From Devosia pacifica (GTDB lineage: Bacteria; Pseudomonadota; Alphaproteobacteria; Rhizobiales; Devosiaceae), in NCBI RefSeq assembly GCF_014652635.1, contig NZ_BMZE01000002.1, forward strand, positions 415,562 through 479,561: a stretch of DNA of 64,000 nucleotides, given 5' to 3'. Of this stretch, positions 49,084 to 59,109 are shown one piece after another. Under the pieces are notes generated by a model. That model was not told the DNA's origin. It searched no databases and saw only the letters and a list, made by a program, of their open reading frames with translations. The translations under genes were made by a program, and so were the position numbers. Numbering within the stretch: the first letter of the stretch is position 1; each line of letters opens with the position of its first letter.

Positions 49084-49896
49084 TCAGGGTATGTCGAAAT
49101 GGACCACTACCGGTACGTGGTCCGACGGCTTGGCCGACCACCCCCGTACCTCCTTGAGCACCTGTGCACGCGTTGATTGTGCAGCGACATCGGCGGTGGA
49201 CCACATATGGTCCAGCCGCCGGCCGCGGTTGGAGGCAGCCCAGTCGCGATTACGATAGCTCCACCAGGAATAGAGTCGCTCCGGATGTGGAATGTGCTTG
49301 CGCACGAGGTCCGTCCAGCCGTGCCCACCGTCAAGAAGAGCATTGAGCGCCTCAATCTCGACCGGGGTATGGCTGACCACCTTGAGCAATTGCATGTGGC
49401 TCCACACATCGCTTTCGTGCGGCGCAATGTTGAAATCACCGGCAATGATCTGCCCGCGTGCAAATAGCGGGTCGGTGAACCAGGTCTTGAGCTCCTCGAG
49501 GAAATCCAGCTTGTGCTTGAACTTGGGATTGATGAGGGGATCCGGCTCATCGCCGCCTGCCGGAATATAAAAATTATGTAGGGTCAGCGGGCCCTGGCCA
49601 TGGTCGAGTTGCGCAGAGATGTGGCGCGAATCGGCGATTTCGCAAAATACCCGGCTCGAGATATCGGTCAAAGGGAAGCGCGAGATGATTGCCACGCCAT
49701 GATAGCCCTTTTGGCCATGAACCGCCTGATGCGGATATCCGGCTTCAATGAATGCCTGGCGTGGAAACTGGTCATTGGTGCACTTGATTTCCTGAAGCAT
49801 CAGCACGTCCGGAGCGTACTGGGACAGAAAATCGCGCACCAGGTCCAGCCTCAGCCGAACCGAGTTGATATTCCAGGTAGCGATGGATACGGGCAT
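49084..49896 (-). CDS. xthA: Exodeoxyribonuclease III / AP endonuclease
   Basis: 270 residues from ATG 49896, opening VSIATWNINSVRLRLDL; LMLQEIKCTNDQFP, IIAGDFNIAPHESDVW, and the C-terminal RRLDHMWST and SDHVPVVVHFD contain the catalytic Asn, Glu, Asp and His of the EEP fold. It cleaves abasic sites in base-excision repair. The frame is open further upstream but has no homologous features. Follows lolA by 76 bases. Confidence 0.95.
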   Translation of the reverse strand: MPVSIATWNINSVRLRLDLVRDFLSQYAPDVLMLQEIKCTNDQFPRQAFIEAGYPHQAVHGQKGYHGVAIISRFPLTDISSRVFCEIADSRHISAQLDHGQGPLTLHNFYIPAGGDEPDPLINPKFKHKLDFLEELKTWFTDPLFARGQIIAGDFNIAPHESDVWSHMQLLKVVSHTPVEIEALNALLDGGHGWTDLVRKHIPHPERLYSWWSYRNRDWAASNRGRRLDHMWSTADVAAQSTRAQVLKEVRGWSAKPSDHVPVVVHFDIP

Positions 49897-49972
49897 GAAA
49901 AAGGACGCGTTGGTGAAAACGCGCCCCTTATTACCGAGGCAGGGCCCTGGGTAAACCCAGAGCAAGGCTTGA

Positions 49973-50608
49973 TCAGCGCTGTGCCGGATCGATAGCCGTG
50001 TAAGTGGCGTCGATATAAAAGAACGAGCGCGGAATATCGACGTTCTTTTCGACGTCATAGAGCGAGAAGGTCAGTTCCGAACCGTTAGGCTCAACAAGAC
50101 TCCACTGCTTGAGATCGAGACTGTCGGTGCCGAAAGTCAGCGATACCTGTACGGTGCCGGCAACGGTTTCGTCGGCAATCGTGATGGTCATGTATCCATC
50201 AGAGGTCGTGACATCGAGGATATTCGCCTGGAACAGGTCGATCCGGTCGCCGAGGAACTGGCGCAGCGGAATTGAGTCCTGAGGGTAGGCGTAATACGTT
50301 TTGTCGGCCCGATTGAGGACGTAAAACCCACGGCCAACCGAGACGATCTCCTCGCGGCTCGGCGGATTGTACCGGAAACGCACTTTGTCCGGCCGCTCCA
50401 GAAAGAACGTGCCTTCGGTGCGTCCCCCGCCCGAATCAATTTGCAGGAAGCGTCCGGCCATGCTGCGGATCTGGGTATTGTGTTCGCCTATGGCGCGGAT
50501 CAGTTGCTCCTCTTCAGGAGTAAGCGCGCGATCAAGTGCGATAGCCGGCATGGCGGCGACGGCCAACAATCCCGAAAAAGCCAGGACCAAAGCATCACGG
50601 CGGTTCAT
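49973..50608 (-). CDS. lolA: Outer-membrane lipoprotein carrier protein LolA
   Basis: 211 residues with a signal peptide (MNRRDALVLAFSGLLAVAAM then PAIA). The LolA fold is indicated by MAGRFLQIDSGGGRTEGTFFLERPDKVRFRYNPP and the repeated beta-strand pattern to the end. It ferries lipoproteins across the periplasm from LolCDE to the outer membrane. In alphaproteobacteria it usually lies near ftsK, as here (with an alpha-glucosidase between). Confidence 0.88.
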   Translation of the reverse strand: MNRRDALVLAFSGLLAVAAMPAIALDRALTPEEEQLIRAIGEHNTQIRSMAGRFLQIDSGGGRTEGTFFLERPDKVRFRYNPPSREEIVSVGRGFYVLNRADKTYYAYPQDSIPLRQFLGDRIDLFQANILDVTTSDGYMTITIADETVAGTVQVSLTFGTDSLDLKQWSLVEPNGSELTFSLYDVEKNVDIPRSFFYIDATYTAIDPAQR

Positions 50609-50726
50609 TAGCAGACCTTGCAGTTTTGGTGTTCCATTCTCAGCCTAACTGCAAAACAATTGCGGCAACAGCGCGGAGGTTGCATTCACTGCACATTCAT
50701 CGCTGCGTGAACGCTAGGAGCACACG

Positions 50727-52334
50727 ATGAACGAGGCCGATTGGTGGCGCGGCGGGGTGATTTACGAGATCTATCCACGCTCGTTCGCTGACAGCGATGG
50801 TGACGGGATCGGCGATCTCAAAGGGATCACGCAGCGTCTGCAGCACGTTGCAGACCTCGGGGTCGATGCCATCTGGATCACACCCTTTTTCAAATCGCCA
50901 ATGGCGGATTTCGGCTATGACGTGGCCGATTATCGTGCGGTTGATCCGCTTTTCGGTTCTCTCAAGGATTTCGATGATCTGGTCGACAAGGCGCACCGGC
51001 TTGGCCTGAAAGTTCTGATCGACCATGTGATCAGCCACACCTCGGACCAGCATGAGTGGTTCGTTGAAAGCCGCTCGTCCCGCGAAAATGACAAAGCCGA
51101 CTGGTATGTATGGGCCGATCGCAAGGCGGATGGCACCGCGCCCAATAACTGGCTATCCGTATTCGGCGGGCCTGCGTGGCAATGGGACACGCGACGTCGC
51201 CAGTATTACCTTCACAACTTCCTCGTCAGCCAACCCGATCTCAATATCCATCACCCGCAGGTGCAGGACGCAATTCTCAATGAGATGCGGTTCTGGCTGC
51301 AGCGCGGGGTAGATGGGTTTCGTCTCGATGCATTGAACTTTTCGATGCATGACAGGCAGTTGCGCGACAATCCGCCGGCCGAGCACCCCGAGCTTTCCGA
51401 ACATGCGCTCTCCAATCCATACGCCTACCAGGTGCATCTTTACGACAAGAGCCAGCCCGAGCTGTTGCCAATGCTGTCGCGCATCCGCTCGCTGCTTGAT
51501 GAATTCGGTGCGACCGCAAGTCTTGCGGAAGTCGGCGACGACAGGCAGCGCTCGCTGGAGCTGATGGCGCAGTATTCGGGCCCTGAGGGCGGCATTCACA
51601 TGTGTTACGGGTTTGATTTCCTCTCGGATGTCTTCACGCCCCGTCATGTCGCGGAAACCCTCGAGCGGTACCACAGCCAGTCGGCACAGAGTTGGCCGTG
51701 CTGGGCTTTCTCGAACCATGACTGCATGCGGCACGCCAGCCGCTTCACGAAACCGGGCACGCAGCCTTCGCAAATCGCACGTCTGGCGGCGGCGGTGCTG
51801 CTCAGCCTGCGCGGCTCTGTTTGTCTCTACCAGGGTGAGGAGCTTGGCCTGAGCGAGGCTGACATCGCGTTCGAGGATCTGCAGGATCCGGCGGGCAAGA
51901 CGTTCTGGCCAGACTACAAAGGACGCGATGGCTGCCGCACCCCGATGCCGTGGCAGGCGGGCGCGGTGCATGCGGGCTTCTCATCCGGCACGCCATGGCT
52001 GCCGATGCCGAAGGCGCACGAGGGCTTCGCTGTGTCAGAACAGACAGGCGACCCCAGCTCGACGCTTGAGTTTTACCGGCAGGTCCTGTCCGTGCGTCGT
52101 CGACATACCGCGTTGCGATCAGGCGAATTGGTCTGCAGGCAGGTCGATGATCAGGTGCTGGTGCTGGAGCGGAAAAGCCAGGACGAGACGGTGCTTGTAG
52201 CGTTCAATTTCTCGGCTAATCCGGTCAGTCCGGATCTGGGCAAAGGGCGGGTGATCCTCACCTCCAGCGAAAAACGGCTCGATCAGATCGAGCCGTTCGG
52301 GTTTCGCTGGGTTGTCGTCGAAGGCGATCAGTAG
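50727..52334 (+). CDS. GH13 alpha-glucosidase (GH13_23-like)
   Basis: 535 residues starting ATG 50727, preceded by AGGAG. The (beta/alpha)8 signature regions are present: [48 protein letters not shown] with nucleophile Asp201, SLAEVGDD with acid/base Glu268, and FSNHDCMRH with Asp332. No signal peptide, so it is cytoplasmic, probably hydrolysing imported alpha-glucosides such as sucrose or maltose isomers. It stands between lolA and ftsK and overlaps the converging ftsK by seven bases; no sugar transporter is nearby. Confidence 0.92.
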   Translation: MNEADWWRGGVIYEIYPRSFADSDGDGIGDLKGITQRLQHVADLGVDAIWITPFFKSPMADFGYDVADYRAVDPLFGSLKDFDDLVDKAHRLGLKVLIDHVISHTSDQHEWFVESRSSRENDKADWYVWADRKADGTAPNNWLSVFGGPAWQWDTRRRQYYLHNFLVSQPDLNIHHPQVQDAILNEMRFWLQRGVDGFRLDALNFSMHDRQLRDNPPAEHPELSEHALSNPYAYQVHLYDKSQPELLPMLSRIRSLLDEFGATASLAEVGDDRQRSLELMAQYSGPEGGIHMCYGFDFLSDVFTPRHVAETLERYHSQSAQSWPCWAFSNHDCMRHASRFTKPGTQPSQIARLAAAVLLSLRGSVCLYQGEELGLSEADIAFEDLQDPAGKTFWPDYKGRDGCRTPMPWQAGAVHAGFSSGTPWLPMPKAHEGFAVSEQTGDPSSTLEFYRQVLSVRRRHTALRSGELVCRQVDDQVLVLERKSQDETVLVAFNFSANPVSPDLGKGRVILTSSEKRLDQIEPFGFRWVVVEGDQ

Positions 52335-55087
52335 CCGTCGGCGTTGTCGCCCACCAGGATTTCGCGCTTGCCGGCGTGGTTTGCCGGTGAGATCACGCCT
52401 TCCTGCTCCATCCGCTCGATCAGCGTTGCGGCCTTGTTGTAGCCAACCGCCAATCGCCGCTGGATATAGGAGGTCGAGGCTTTCTTGTCGTTAAGAACGA
52501 TATTCACCGCCTTGTCATACAACTCGTCACCGGAGCTGGCGGGCCCGTCGCTGAGGCTGCCGCCGGCGTCTTCCGGCTCTTCCGTTACGGATTCGAGGTA
52601 GTCCGGCACGCCCTGCGACTTGAGGTGCGTAACGATCGATTCCACCTCGCCGTCCGCCACGAACGGGCCGTGGAGACGTTTGATGCGGCCGCCACCTGCC
52701 ATATAGAGCATGTCGCCATTGCCCAAGAGCTGCTCGGCGCCCTGCTCGCCGAGAATGGTACGCGAGTCGATCTTCGAGGTGACCATGAAGGAAATGCGGG
52801 TCGGGAAGTTCGCCTTGATGGTGCCGGTGATGACGTCGACCGACGGACGCTGGGTTGCGGTAATCATGTGAATGCCGGCGGCGCGGGCCATCTGCGCCAG
52901 GCGCTGGATGGCGCCTTCGATTTCCTTGCCGGCGACCATCATCAGGTCGGCCATTTCATCGACGATGACAACGATATAGGGCAACGGTTCGAGATCGAAT
53001 TCCTCGGACTCAAAGATCGCCTCGCCGGTTTCACGGTCGAAGCCGGTCTGGACGGTGCGCGAGAGCACTTCGCCCTTTTCCTTGGCCTCGTTGACGCGCT
53101 GGTTGAAGCCATCGATGTTGCGAACACCGATCTTCGACATCTTGCGGTAGCGGTCTTCCATCTCCCGGACCGCCCATTTTAGCGCCACCACCGCCTTCGA
53201 TGGGTCGGTGACGACAGGCGTCAACAGGTGCGGAATGCCGTCATAGATCGACAATTCGAGCATTTTCGGGTCGATCATGATCAGGCGGCACTGTTCAGGT
53301 GTCATCTGATAGAGCAGCGACAGGATCATGGTGTTGATGCCGACCGACTTGCCCGAGCCGGTGGTGCCGGCGATCAGCAAGTGCGGCATGCGTGCCAGGT
53401 CGGCGATCACCGGTTCTCCACCGATGGTCTTGCCGAGGCAGATCGGCAGCTTGCCCTTCATCTTCTCGAAGTCGGACGAGCCGAGCATTTCGCGCAGATA
53501 AACGGTCTCGCGCTGCTTGTTCGGCAACTCGATACCGATGGCGTTGCGACCTGGAACGACGGCAACGCGCGCTGAGTGCGCCGACATCGAGCGGGCAATG
53601 TCGTCAGCCAGCGAAATCACGCGGCTCGACTTGATGCCAGGTGCCGGCTCGAGTTCGAACAGGGTGACGACCGGGCCGGGGCGGACATTGATGATGTCGC
53701 CCTTGACGCCGAAATCCTCGAGTACGCCTTCGAGCTTGCGCGCCATCTCCTCGAGCCGTTCAGGACGGTGTTCGTCGGAAACGCCGGAGTGACGGGGCGC
53801 GGCCAAGAGATCAAGTTCGGGCAGTTCAAAGCCGCTGTTATTGTCGCTGAAAGCGAGCGAGCCCTGGGCCTCGCGAACCTGACGGGCACCGGGAGCCGGG
53901 CGGGGCGCTGGTGCCGCAACGCGGGCCGAGAGGAACCGAGAGTCGCCGCGGCGCGGGCCGGTTGGCGCAGACGCGGAAGCCGCAGCCTGGGGCGCCATTG
54001 GCGGTTCGGCATGATCGATGAAGTCCTCGTCATCCTGGTCGGGCGGGTACAGGTCTTCCGGCTCGATATCGCGATAGGTTTCCTGTTCGCGATAAGCTTG
54101 CTCGCGGGCGCCAGTCATCGGCTCTGCATCGTCGTCGACTTCGTCCCAGGGCGCGGGCTCTGGAGCGGCGGCCGGCGCAGCGGCAACACGACGTGGCGCC
54201 GCGGCAAGCTGGTCCGGTTGTTGATGCGCGAAGCCAGGTTCGAGACTGGGTTCCATTTCATGGTCGGCTGGCGCCTTGCGATCGCTGGAGCGATAGCGGT
54301 CGCGGGCCCGCCGGAACGCAGTGCGCACCGAATAGCCCATATGCACGGCGGCGCCGATGGCGATGTCGAGAATCGGATTGGTTTCCGGTTCGTCGCTCTC
54401 TTCGAGCGCCTGTGCTCCGGCTTCGCGATGCTTGTCGAGCGCGCCCGGAGCGGTCGGAACCGTCTGACCCAGCGCGAGTGCCTTCCAAAAGAGCGCCAAT
54501 GCGGGCGCCGCAACGATGATCGCAAACAAGGTGGAGGTGATACTTTGATAGTCCGGCCCGGCAATCATCGCCAGCAATGTCGAGAACCCGGAGCCGACGA
54601 GCCCGCCAAGCCCGGTGGGCAGCGGCCAGGTCTGCGGCATTGGCACGAACGCCAGGACGCCCGCGGCGAGCAGCGTCGCCAGGATCCACGACCCAAGGCG
54701 CAGGACCATATGCGGGACCTGATAGCGCCGAATCATCGCCCAGCCCCACAGCGCCGGCGGCAGCAACATCACGAGACTGGCGAGCCCAAGGACCTGGAAG
54801 AAAAGATCGGCGATGACTGCGCCCGGAAAGCCAAGCCAGTTCGCCGGGTTCTTGTCCGTGGCGTAGGACAGGCTTGGATCATCGACCGACCAGGAGGCCA
54901 ACGCGACAAGGCTGATGGCGACGAAGCCCAGCAGGATCGTGCCGACGAGCCGCAGCGGGATGCGGATCGATATGATCGGTGGCGCTGGTTGCGCTGCCGA
55001 TCCCTTCGCCTCTTTCGTGGTTTTTCGGGCACGTGGATGCGCCGAACGAACTTCATCGATGGTCGGGGCAGGAGGATGTGCTGGCAT
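52328..55087 (-). CDS. ftsK: DNA translocase FtsK
   Basis: 919 residues from ATG 55087 (TTG 55099 also possible). Four membrane segments lie in about 40-210; an Ala/Pro/Glu-rich linker runs to about 420; the motor has Walker [40 protein letters not shown] (Walker B) and [22 protein letters not shown]; the C-terminal gamma domain is [28 protein letters not shown]. It pumps DNA through the division septum and activates XerCD. A CtrA-box-like TTAA-N7-CTAA lies 70 bases upstream (55157-55171). Confidence 0.98.
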   Translation of the reverse strand: MPAHPPAPTIDEVRSAHPRARKTTKEAKGSAAQPAPPIISIRIPLRLVGTILLGFVAISLVALASWSVDDPSLSYATDKNPANWLGFPGAVIADLFFQVLGLASLVMLLPPALWGWAMIRRYQVPHMVLRLGSWILATLLAAGVLAFVPMPQTWPLPTGLGGLVGSGFSTLLAMIAGPDYQSITSTLFAIIVAAPALALFWKALALGQTVPTAPGALDKHREAGAQALEESDEPETNPILDIAIGAAVHMGYSVRTAFRRARDRYRSSDRKAPADHEMEPSLEPGFAHQQPDQLAAAPRRVAAAPAAAPEPAPWDEVDDDAEPMTGAREQAYREQETYRDIEPEDLYPPDQDDEDFIDHAEPPMAPQAAASASAPTGPRRGDSRFLSARVAAPAPRPAPGARQVREAQGSLAFSDNNSGFELPELDLLAAPRHSGVSDEHRPERLEEMARKLEGVLEDFGVKGDIINVRPGPVVTLFELEPAPGIKSSRVISLADDIARSMSAHSARVAVVPGRNAIGIELPNKQRETVYLREMLGSSDFEKMKGKLPICLGKTIGGEPVIADLARMPHLLIAGTTGSGKSVGINTMILSLLYQMTPEQCRLIMIDPKMLELSIYDGIPHLLTPVVTDPSKAVVALKWAVREMEDRYRKMSKIGVRNIDGFNQRVNEAKEKGEVLSRTVQTGFDRETGEAIFESEEFDLEPLPYIVVIVDEMADLMMVAGKEIEGAIQRLAQMARAAGIHMITATQRPSVDVITGTIKANFPTRISFMVTSKIDSRTILGEQGAEQLLGNGDMLYMAGGGRIKRLHGPFVADGEVESIVTHLKSQGVPDYLESVTEEPEDAGGSLSDGPASSGDELYDKAVNIVLNDKKASTSYIQRRLAVGYNKAATLIERMEQEGVISPANHAGKREILVGDNADGY

Positions 55088-55186
55088 CTGGGTACGCAAT
55101 AACTGTTGCCGGGTAGGCTGATGAGCCCATGGTGAAGCGATCCTAGCCAGATGTGGTTAATCGCCGCCTAATCGCCCGGAAACGAG

Positions 55187-55216
55187 AAAGAGCCCGCCCG
55201 AGTGGGCGAGCCCTTT
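55187..55216 (-). terminator. Intrinsic terminator after amtB1
   Basis: Reading the minus strand, GGGCTCGCCC, ACTC loop and GGGCGGGCTC pair imperfectly (core CGCCC/GGGCG), followed by TTTCTCG, 25 bases after the amtB1 stop. Confidence 0.5.
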
Positions 55217-55240
55217 CAGCGTGTCACCTAATCGCCCCAG

Positions 55241-56626
55241 CTAGTTGTAGGCCCGCTCGCCATGGGTTGCGAGGTCGAGCCCGTCAGTCTCCTCGCTCTC
55301 GCCGACCCGCAGTCCCGAGAAGATCAACTTGACGATGAACAGCGCTACCAACGTCACCACTGCCGACCAGACGATTGCAATCGCAACTGCCGAAATCTGG
55401 ATGACCGCCTGTCCCCACATCGCATAACCCTCGAGCGGGTAGCCGCCAAAGGCCGGGTTCGCGACAAAGGCTGTGCCTATGGCGCCGACAATACCGCCTA
55501 TGCCATGAATGCCGAACACATCGAGGCTGTCGTCATAACGCAGCATCGGCTTGAGCGTGACCACCGCCCACAGGCAGATGAGGCCGGCAATGGCCCCGAG
55601 CACGATGGCGCCCACTGTGCCGGAAAACCCGGCAGCTGGCGTGATGGCGACAAGCCCGGCCACTGCGCCGGAGACCGCACCAAGCGCGGAGGCGTGGCCG
55701 CGAGAGAGTTTTTCGCCGATCATCCATGCGAGCGCGGCAGCAGCGGGCGCCGTGATGGTGTTGAGGAAAGCCTGCGCCGTCAGCCCGTTCGCCTCGAGAT
55801 TCGAGCCCGCATTGAAGCCGAACCAGCCAACCCAAAGAAGGCAGGCCCCGATAAAGGTGAAGGTCAGGTTGTGCGGGGCCAAAGGCTCCTTCAGATAGCC
55901 GCGACGCGGGCCGAGGACGATTGCTGCGATCAGGGCCGCGACACCGGAGTTGATGTGAACAACCGTGCCGCCGGCGAAATCATAGGCGCCGAGATTGAAC
56001 AGCAGACCGGGGCCGGACCACACCATGTGCGCGATCGGTAGATACGAGAAGGTGAACCAGATGGCGAGGAAGGTCATCAGCGCGCCGAATATAATCCGTT
56101 CGGCCACGGCACCGACAATCAGCGTGCCGGTGATCGCCGCGAATGTCAGCTGGAAGCAGACAAACACCAGTTCCGGTAACTCGAAGCCTGCCGAGAAGGT
56201 GGCAGCTCTACTGTCAGGGGTGACGCCCGACAGGAAAAGCTTCGAGAAATCCCCGATGAACGAGGATAGCCCACCCTCTGAGGGCCCTGCGAACGCAAGG
56301 GAATATCCATAGGCGACCCAAAGCAGAGACAGCATGGCGAAGCCGGCGAAAACCTGAGTGAGGATCGAAAGAATATTCTTGGAGCGGACAAGTCCACCAT
56401 AAAACAGGGCAAGGCCGGGAATGGTCATCAGAACAACAAGGAGCGTGCTGACCAGCATCCAGGCTGTGTCCCCCTTGTCGATCACAGGAGCGGCCTGCTC
56501 GACAATCTGAGCAGCCCCCTGGGCTATGTCCGGTGTGGCCTGTGCGGCTTCCTGGGCGAAAGCGGCCACGGGAGCGGCCAATATCAGGAAGGGGGTGAGG
56601 CCGGCATAAAGTCTGCGCGCTAACAT
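55241..56626 (-). CDS. amtB: Ammonium transporter, paralogue 1
   Basis: 461 residues from ATG 56626. A signal peptide (about 1-24, ending AAPVAAFAQ) precedes 11 membrane helices. Amt signatures: DTAWMLVSTLLVVLMTIPGLALFYGGLVRSKN, FAGGTVVHINSGVAAL, with the pore histidines in VVHIN and DVFGIHGIGG. Probable ammonium uptake at low concentration, gated by GlnK. It is downstream of the glnK-amtB2 pair but 488 bases separate it, and it has its own sigma-54-like promoter. Confidence 0.93.
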   Translation of the reverse strand: MLARRLYAGLTPFLILAAPVAAFAQEAAQATPDIAQGAAQIVEQAAPVIDKGDTAWMLVSTLLVVLMTIPGLALFYGGLVRSKNILSILTQVFAGFAMLSLLWVAYGYSLAFAGPSEGGLSSFIGDFSKLFLSGVTPDSRAATFSAGFELPELVFVCFQLTFAAITGTLIVGAVAERIIFGALMTFLAIWFTFSYLPIAHMVWSGPGLLFNLGAYDFAGGTVVHINSGVAALIAAIVLGPRRGYLKEPLAPHNLTFTFIGACLLWVGWFGFNAGSNLEANGLTAQAFLNTITAPAAAALAWMIGEKLSRGHASALGAVSGAVAGLVAITPAAGFSGTVGAIVLGAIAGLICLWAVVTLKPMLRYDDSLDVFGIHGIGGIVGAIGTAFVANPAFGGYPLEGYAMWGQAVIQISAVAIAIVWSAVVTLVALFIVKLIFSGLRVGESEETDGLDLATHGERAYN

Positions 56627-57114
56627 GTTCTTGTGGTCTCCAGGGCGACGGTGCACCGGCACTGTGGCGGCAGGAGAGCGCACGAGACCTTTCGGCGCCA
56701 GTTTGGGCCGAGGGTCGCGGTTGACGGTGCCTCCTCCACGCCGTTCGGGCGCCGGTTCTCGGGGGCAACCATTTCAAGCCGCGTGCCACTCCCATGCTTT
56801 CTGGAAGTGATTGCAGTTTCAAAAGCTTAGTTGATGAGCAGTTGCGTATGGCTCATTCGTCGCCACGTTGCTGCCCACGTAATAGGCATTGTGCGCAGCC
56901 CGTGAGCAGCATATGCGCATGAAATGCGCTGAGTTGGGCTTGCAAGAGAACCGCGCTCGAGCGGCGGCTTCGGGAGCGGTCCAGCTTGCAAGGGGTGTGC
57001 AGCCCATGCGGTTTGCGAGTGGGAAGCCTCTGTGGCGGGCCAAGAGGGCACAGGCTGCACGCCGCTTGCAAGAGCGGCGGCCCGGCATACGCCGGACCGC
57101 CCGTCGCGGGAGGA
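56627..57114. other. 488-base non-coding gap between the two amt genes
   Basis: Contains a sigma-54-like promoter for amtB1 (56774-56788), three copies of the palindrome CTTGCAAG (56939-56946, 56985-56992, 57065-57072) and a GC-rich hairpin just past amtB2 (57076-57101; arms of 11 with one wobble, weak T-run). Short open frames here are Arg/Ala-rich without family resemblance and are not called. Confidence 0.6.
56774..56788 (-). promoter_or_regulatory. Sigma-54-like promoter of amtB1
   Basis: Minus strand TGGCACGCGGCTTGA: matches TGGCACG-N4-TTGC with only the last base of the -12 element changed (GG-N10-GA). About 150 bases upstream of amtB1. Confidence 0.5.
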
Positions 57115-58446
57115 TCAGTTGAATTCGGGGTAGGCTTCGACGCCCACTTCCGAGCGGTCGAGACCGAGTGCTTCTTCTTCTTCGCTGACCCGCATGCCGA
57201 TGGTCACCTTGATGATGAACCAGACGATGGCGGAGACCACGAGGGTGAAGATGCCGTAGGAGATGACGCCGATGAACTGGGTCACATAGTTGGTGCCCGA
57301 GTTCGACAGCGGCACGATCAGCGTGCCCCAGATGCCGCAGACCAGGTGGACCGGGATGGCGCCCACGACGTCGTCGATCTTGAAGCGATCGAGCAGCGGC
57401 ACTGTGAACACGACGATCAGGCCACCAATGCCGCCAACCAGAAGCGCGATCGGCATGGATGGTGCCAGTGGCTCGGCAGTGATCGAGACGAGACCGGCAA
57501 GGGCGCCGTTGATCACCATGGTGACGTCGATCTTCTTGTAGATCAGCTGGGTGGCGATCACCGCAACGACGGCACCTGCAGCAGCTGCCATGTTGGTGTT
57601 GGCGAAGATGCGCGATACGTCGCCAGCATCGGCAATAGTGCCCATGGCCAGCTGGGATGCGCCGTTAAAGCCGAACCAGCCGAGCCAGAGGATGAACATG
57701 CCAAGCGTTGCCAGCGGGATGGACGAGCCGGGCATCGCCATGACCGTGCCATCGGCACCGTACTTGCCGTGACGTGCACCAAGGATCAGAGCACCGGCGA
57801 GCGCTGCCCAGCCACCGACCGAGTGAACGAGCGTCGAACCGGCGAAGTCGGAAAAGCCCATTTCAGCCAGCCAGCCGCCGCCCCACTGCCAGGAACCGGC
57901 AATCGGGTAGATGAAACCGGTCAGGATGACGGTGAATGCCAGGAACGGCCAGAACTTGATGCGCTCGGCAAGCGTGCCTGAAACGATCGACGCAGTGGTC
58001 GCACAGAACACCATCTGGAAGAACCAGTCGGATGCCACCGAATAGCCGGCTTCACCGGTATCGGCGCCAGGAGCGGGGAAGTTGTAGGGGCCGAACGAGC
58101 CGATAAAGCCGCCGTCGACGCCGGAATACATCAGCGAATAGCCGGTGAACCAGAACATGATGCCGGCGACAGAGTAGAGCGCAATGTTCTTGAGGCACTG
58201 CATGGAGACGTTCTTGGTGCGGACGAGGCCAGCTTCGAGCATGGCGAAGCCCGCAGCCATCCACATCACCAGAAAGCCGCCGATCAGGAACAGCAAGGTA
58301 TTGAAGATCAGGGCCCATTCCGGCGTGGCAACAACTTCCTCCGTCGCCTCCACAACCGGTTCAGCATCCTGGCCGAAGGCCGGAAGCGCCAGAGCCAGCG
58401 ACGCCAGGGCCGCGGTGCCGAGAAGTTTCAGGGTTTGCGGTTTCAT
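57115..58446 (-). CDS. amtB: Ammonium transporter, paralogue 2 (glnK-linked)
   Basis: 443 residues from ATG 58446 (GGGAG upstream). It has a cleavable signal peptide (to about 25) and 11 helices; LIFNTLLFLIGGFLVMWMAAGFAMLEAGLVRTKN, FAGSTLVHSVGGWAALAGA with its pore His and VHLVCGIWGTL with the second position region are of the Amt type. It forms a two-gene unit with glnK, 25 bases apart, the classic arrangement in which GlnK blocks the channel when nitrogen is plentiful. The proteins of the two amt genes are clearly different, not a recent duplication. Confidence 0.94.
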   Translation of the reverse strand: MKPQTLKLLGTAALASLALALPAFGQDAEPVVEATEEVVATPEWALIFNTLLFLIGGFLVMWMAAGFAMLEAGLVRTKNVSMQCLKNIALYSVAGIMFWFTGYSLMYSGVDGGFIGSFGPYNFPAPGADTGEAGYSVASDWFFQMVFCATTASIVSGTLAERIKFWPFLAFTVILTGFIYPIAGSWQWGGGWLAEMGFSDFAGSTLVHSVGGWAALAGALILGARHGKYGADGTVMAMPGSSIPLATLGMFILWLGWFGFNGASQLAMGTIADAGDVSRIFANTNMAAAAGAVVAVIATQLIYKKIDVTMVINGALAGLVSITAEPLAPSMPIALLVGGIGGLIVVFTVPLLDRFKIDDVVGAIPVHLVCGIWGTLIVPLSNSGTNYVTQFIGVISYGIFTLVVSAIVWFIIKVTIGMRVSEEEEALGLDRSEVGVEAYPEFN

Positions 58447-58471
58447 TTATGTTTTCTCCCTAACGTATCGC

Positions 58472-58810
58472 TTACAGCGCTGCCGCGCCGGACTCGCCGG
58501 TGCGGATGCGGGTCACGGCGAGAAGATCGAGGATGAAGATCTTGCCGTCGCCGATGCGGCCGGTCTGGGCGCTTTCGCGGATCGATGCGGCAACTGCATC
58601 GGCCTGGGCGCTGTCGACTGCGATCTCGACCTTGAGCTTTGGCAGGAAATGCACCGCGTACTCCGTGCCGCGGTAGATTTCCGAGTGCCCCTTCTGGCGA
58701 CCGTATCCTTTGACTTCGGTGACGGTCATTCCGTGGACGTCGAGAGAATTCAGCGCTTGGCGAACTTCTTCGAGCCTCGACGGTTTAATGATGGCAACCA
58801 CAAGTTTCAT
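58472..58810 (-). CDS. glnK: PII signal transduction protein GlnK
   Basis: 112 residues, the standard PII length. MKLVVAIIKPSRLEEVRQAL at the N-terminus, the T-loop GHSEIYRGTEY with the uridylylated Tyr51, and GRIGDGKIFIL (ATP/2-oxoglutarate site) are intact. PII senses glutamine, energy and 2-oxoglutarate status; GlnK binds AmtB. AAGGAG lies five bases before the ATG. Upstream is a sigma-54-like promoter, consistent with NtrC control. Confidence 0.97.
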   Translation of the reverse strand: MKLVVAIIKPSRLEEVRQALNSLDVHGMTVTEVKGYGRQKGHSEIYRGTEYAVHFLPKLKVEIAVDSAQADAVAASIRESAQTGRIGDGKIFILDLLAVTRIRTGESGAAAL

Positions 58811-58858
58811 GGATGCTCCTTTCCTGGATGTCGCGAGCCTTGCGATGCCGAAAGAGAC

Positions 58859-58873
58859 TCAAGCGCCGTGCCA
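58859..58873 (-). promoter_or_regulatory. Sigma-54-like promoter of glnK-amtB2
   Basis: Minus strand TGGCACGGCGCTTGA, 49 bases upstream of the glnK ATG; same layout and same TTGA deviation as the amtB1 promoter. The rest of the 299-base gap (58811-59109) shows TGCAC...GTGCA at about 58998-59023 but not a proper NtrC site. Confidence 0.55.
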
Positions 58874-59109
58874 AACTGCTGCCGCAATCTGCAACCCTAT
58901 GAAAAATAAGAGCTTTGAGCTTTGCGCTGGTATGGCCGCAGAACTGCATTGCATCAATTCTGATCATTTGCCGAGCAATTCATCAGATAACATGCGTCAA
59001 TGCACAAAAATTGGGCAGCGTGCACGGGGCGCTTGATGTTGACCGGAGGCGGCCGTTGGCGCAGGGGATTGGTATCGCAATGACCGACAAACGCGGCGGG
59101 AGTAAACGA

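Noticed and set aside
56819..57122. Short open frames on both strands in the gap between the amt genes
   Set aside because: Arg/Ala-rich or low-complexity, overlapping on both strands, no ribosome-binding site or family motif; the region looks regulatory.
58998..59023. TGCAC...GTGCA upstream of glnK as an NtrC site
   Set aside because: The spacing is larger than the accepted TGCACC-N5-GGTGCA arrangement.
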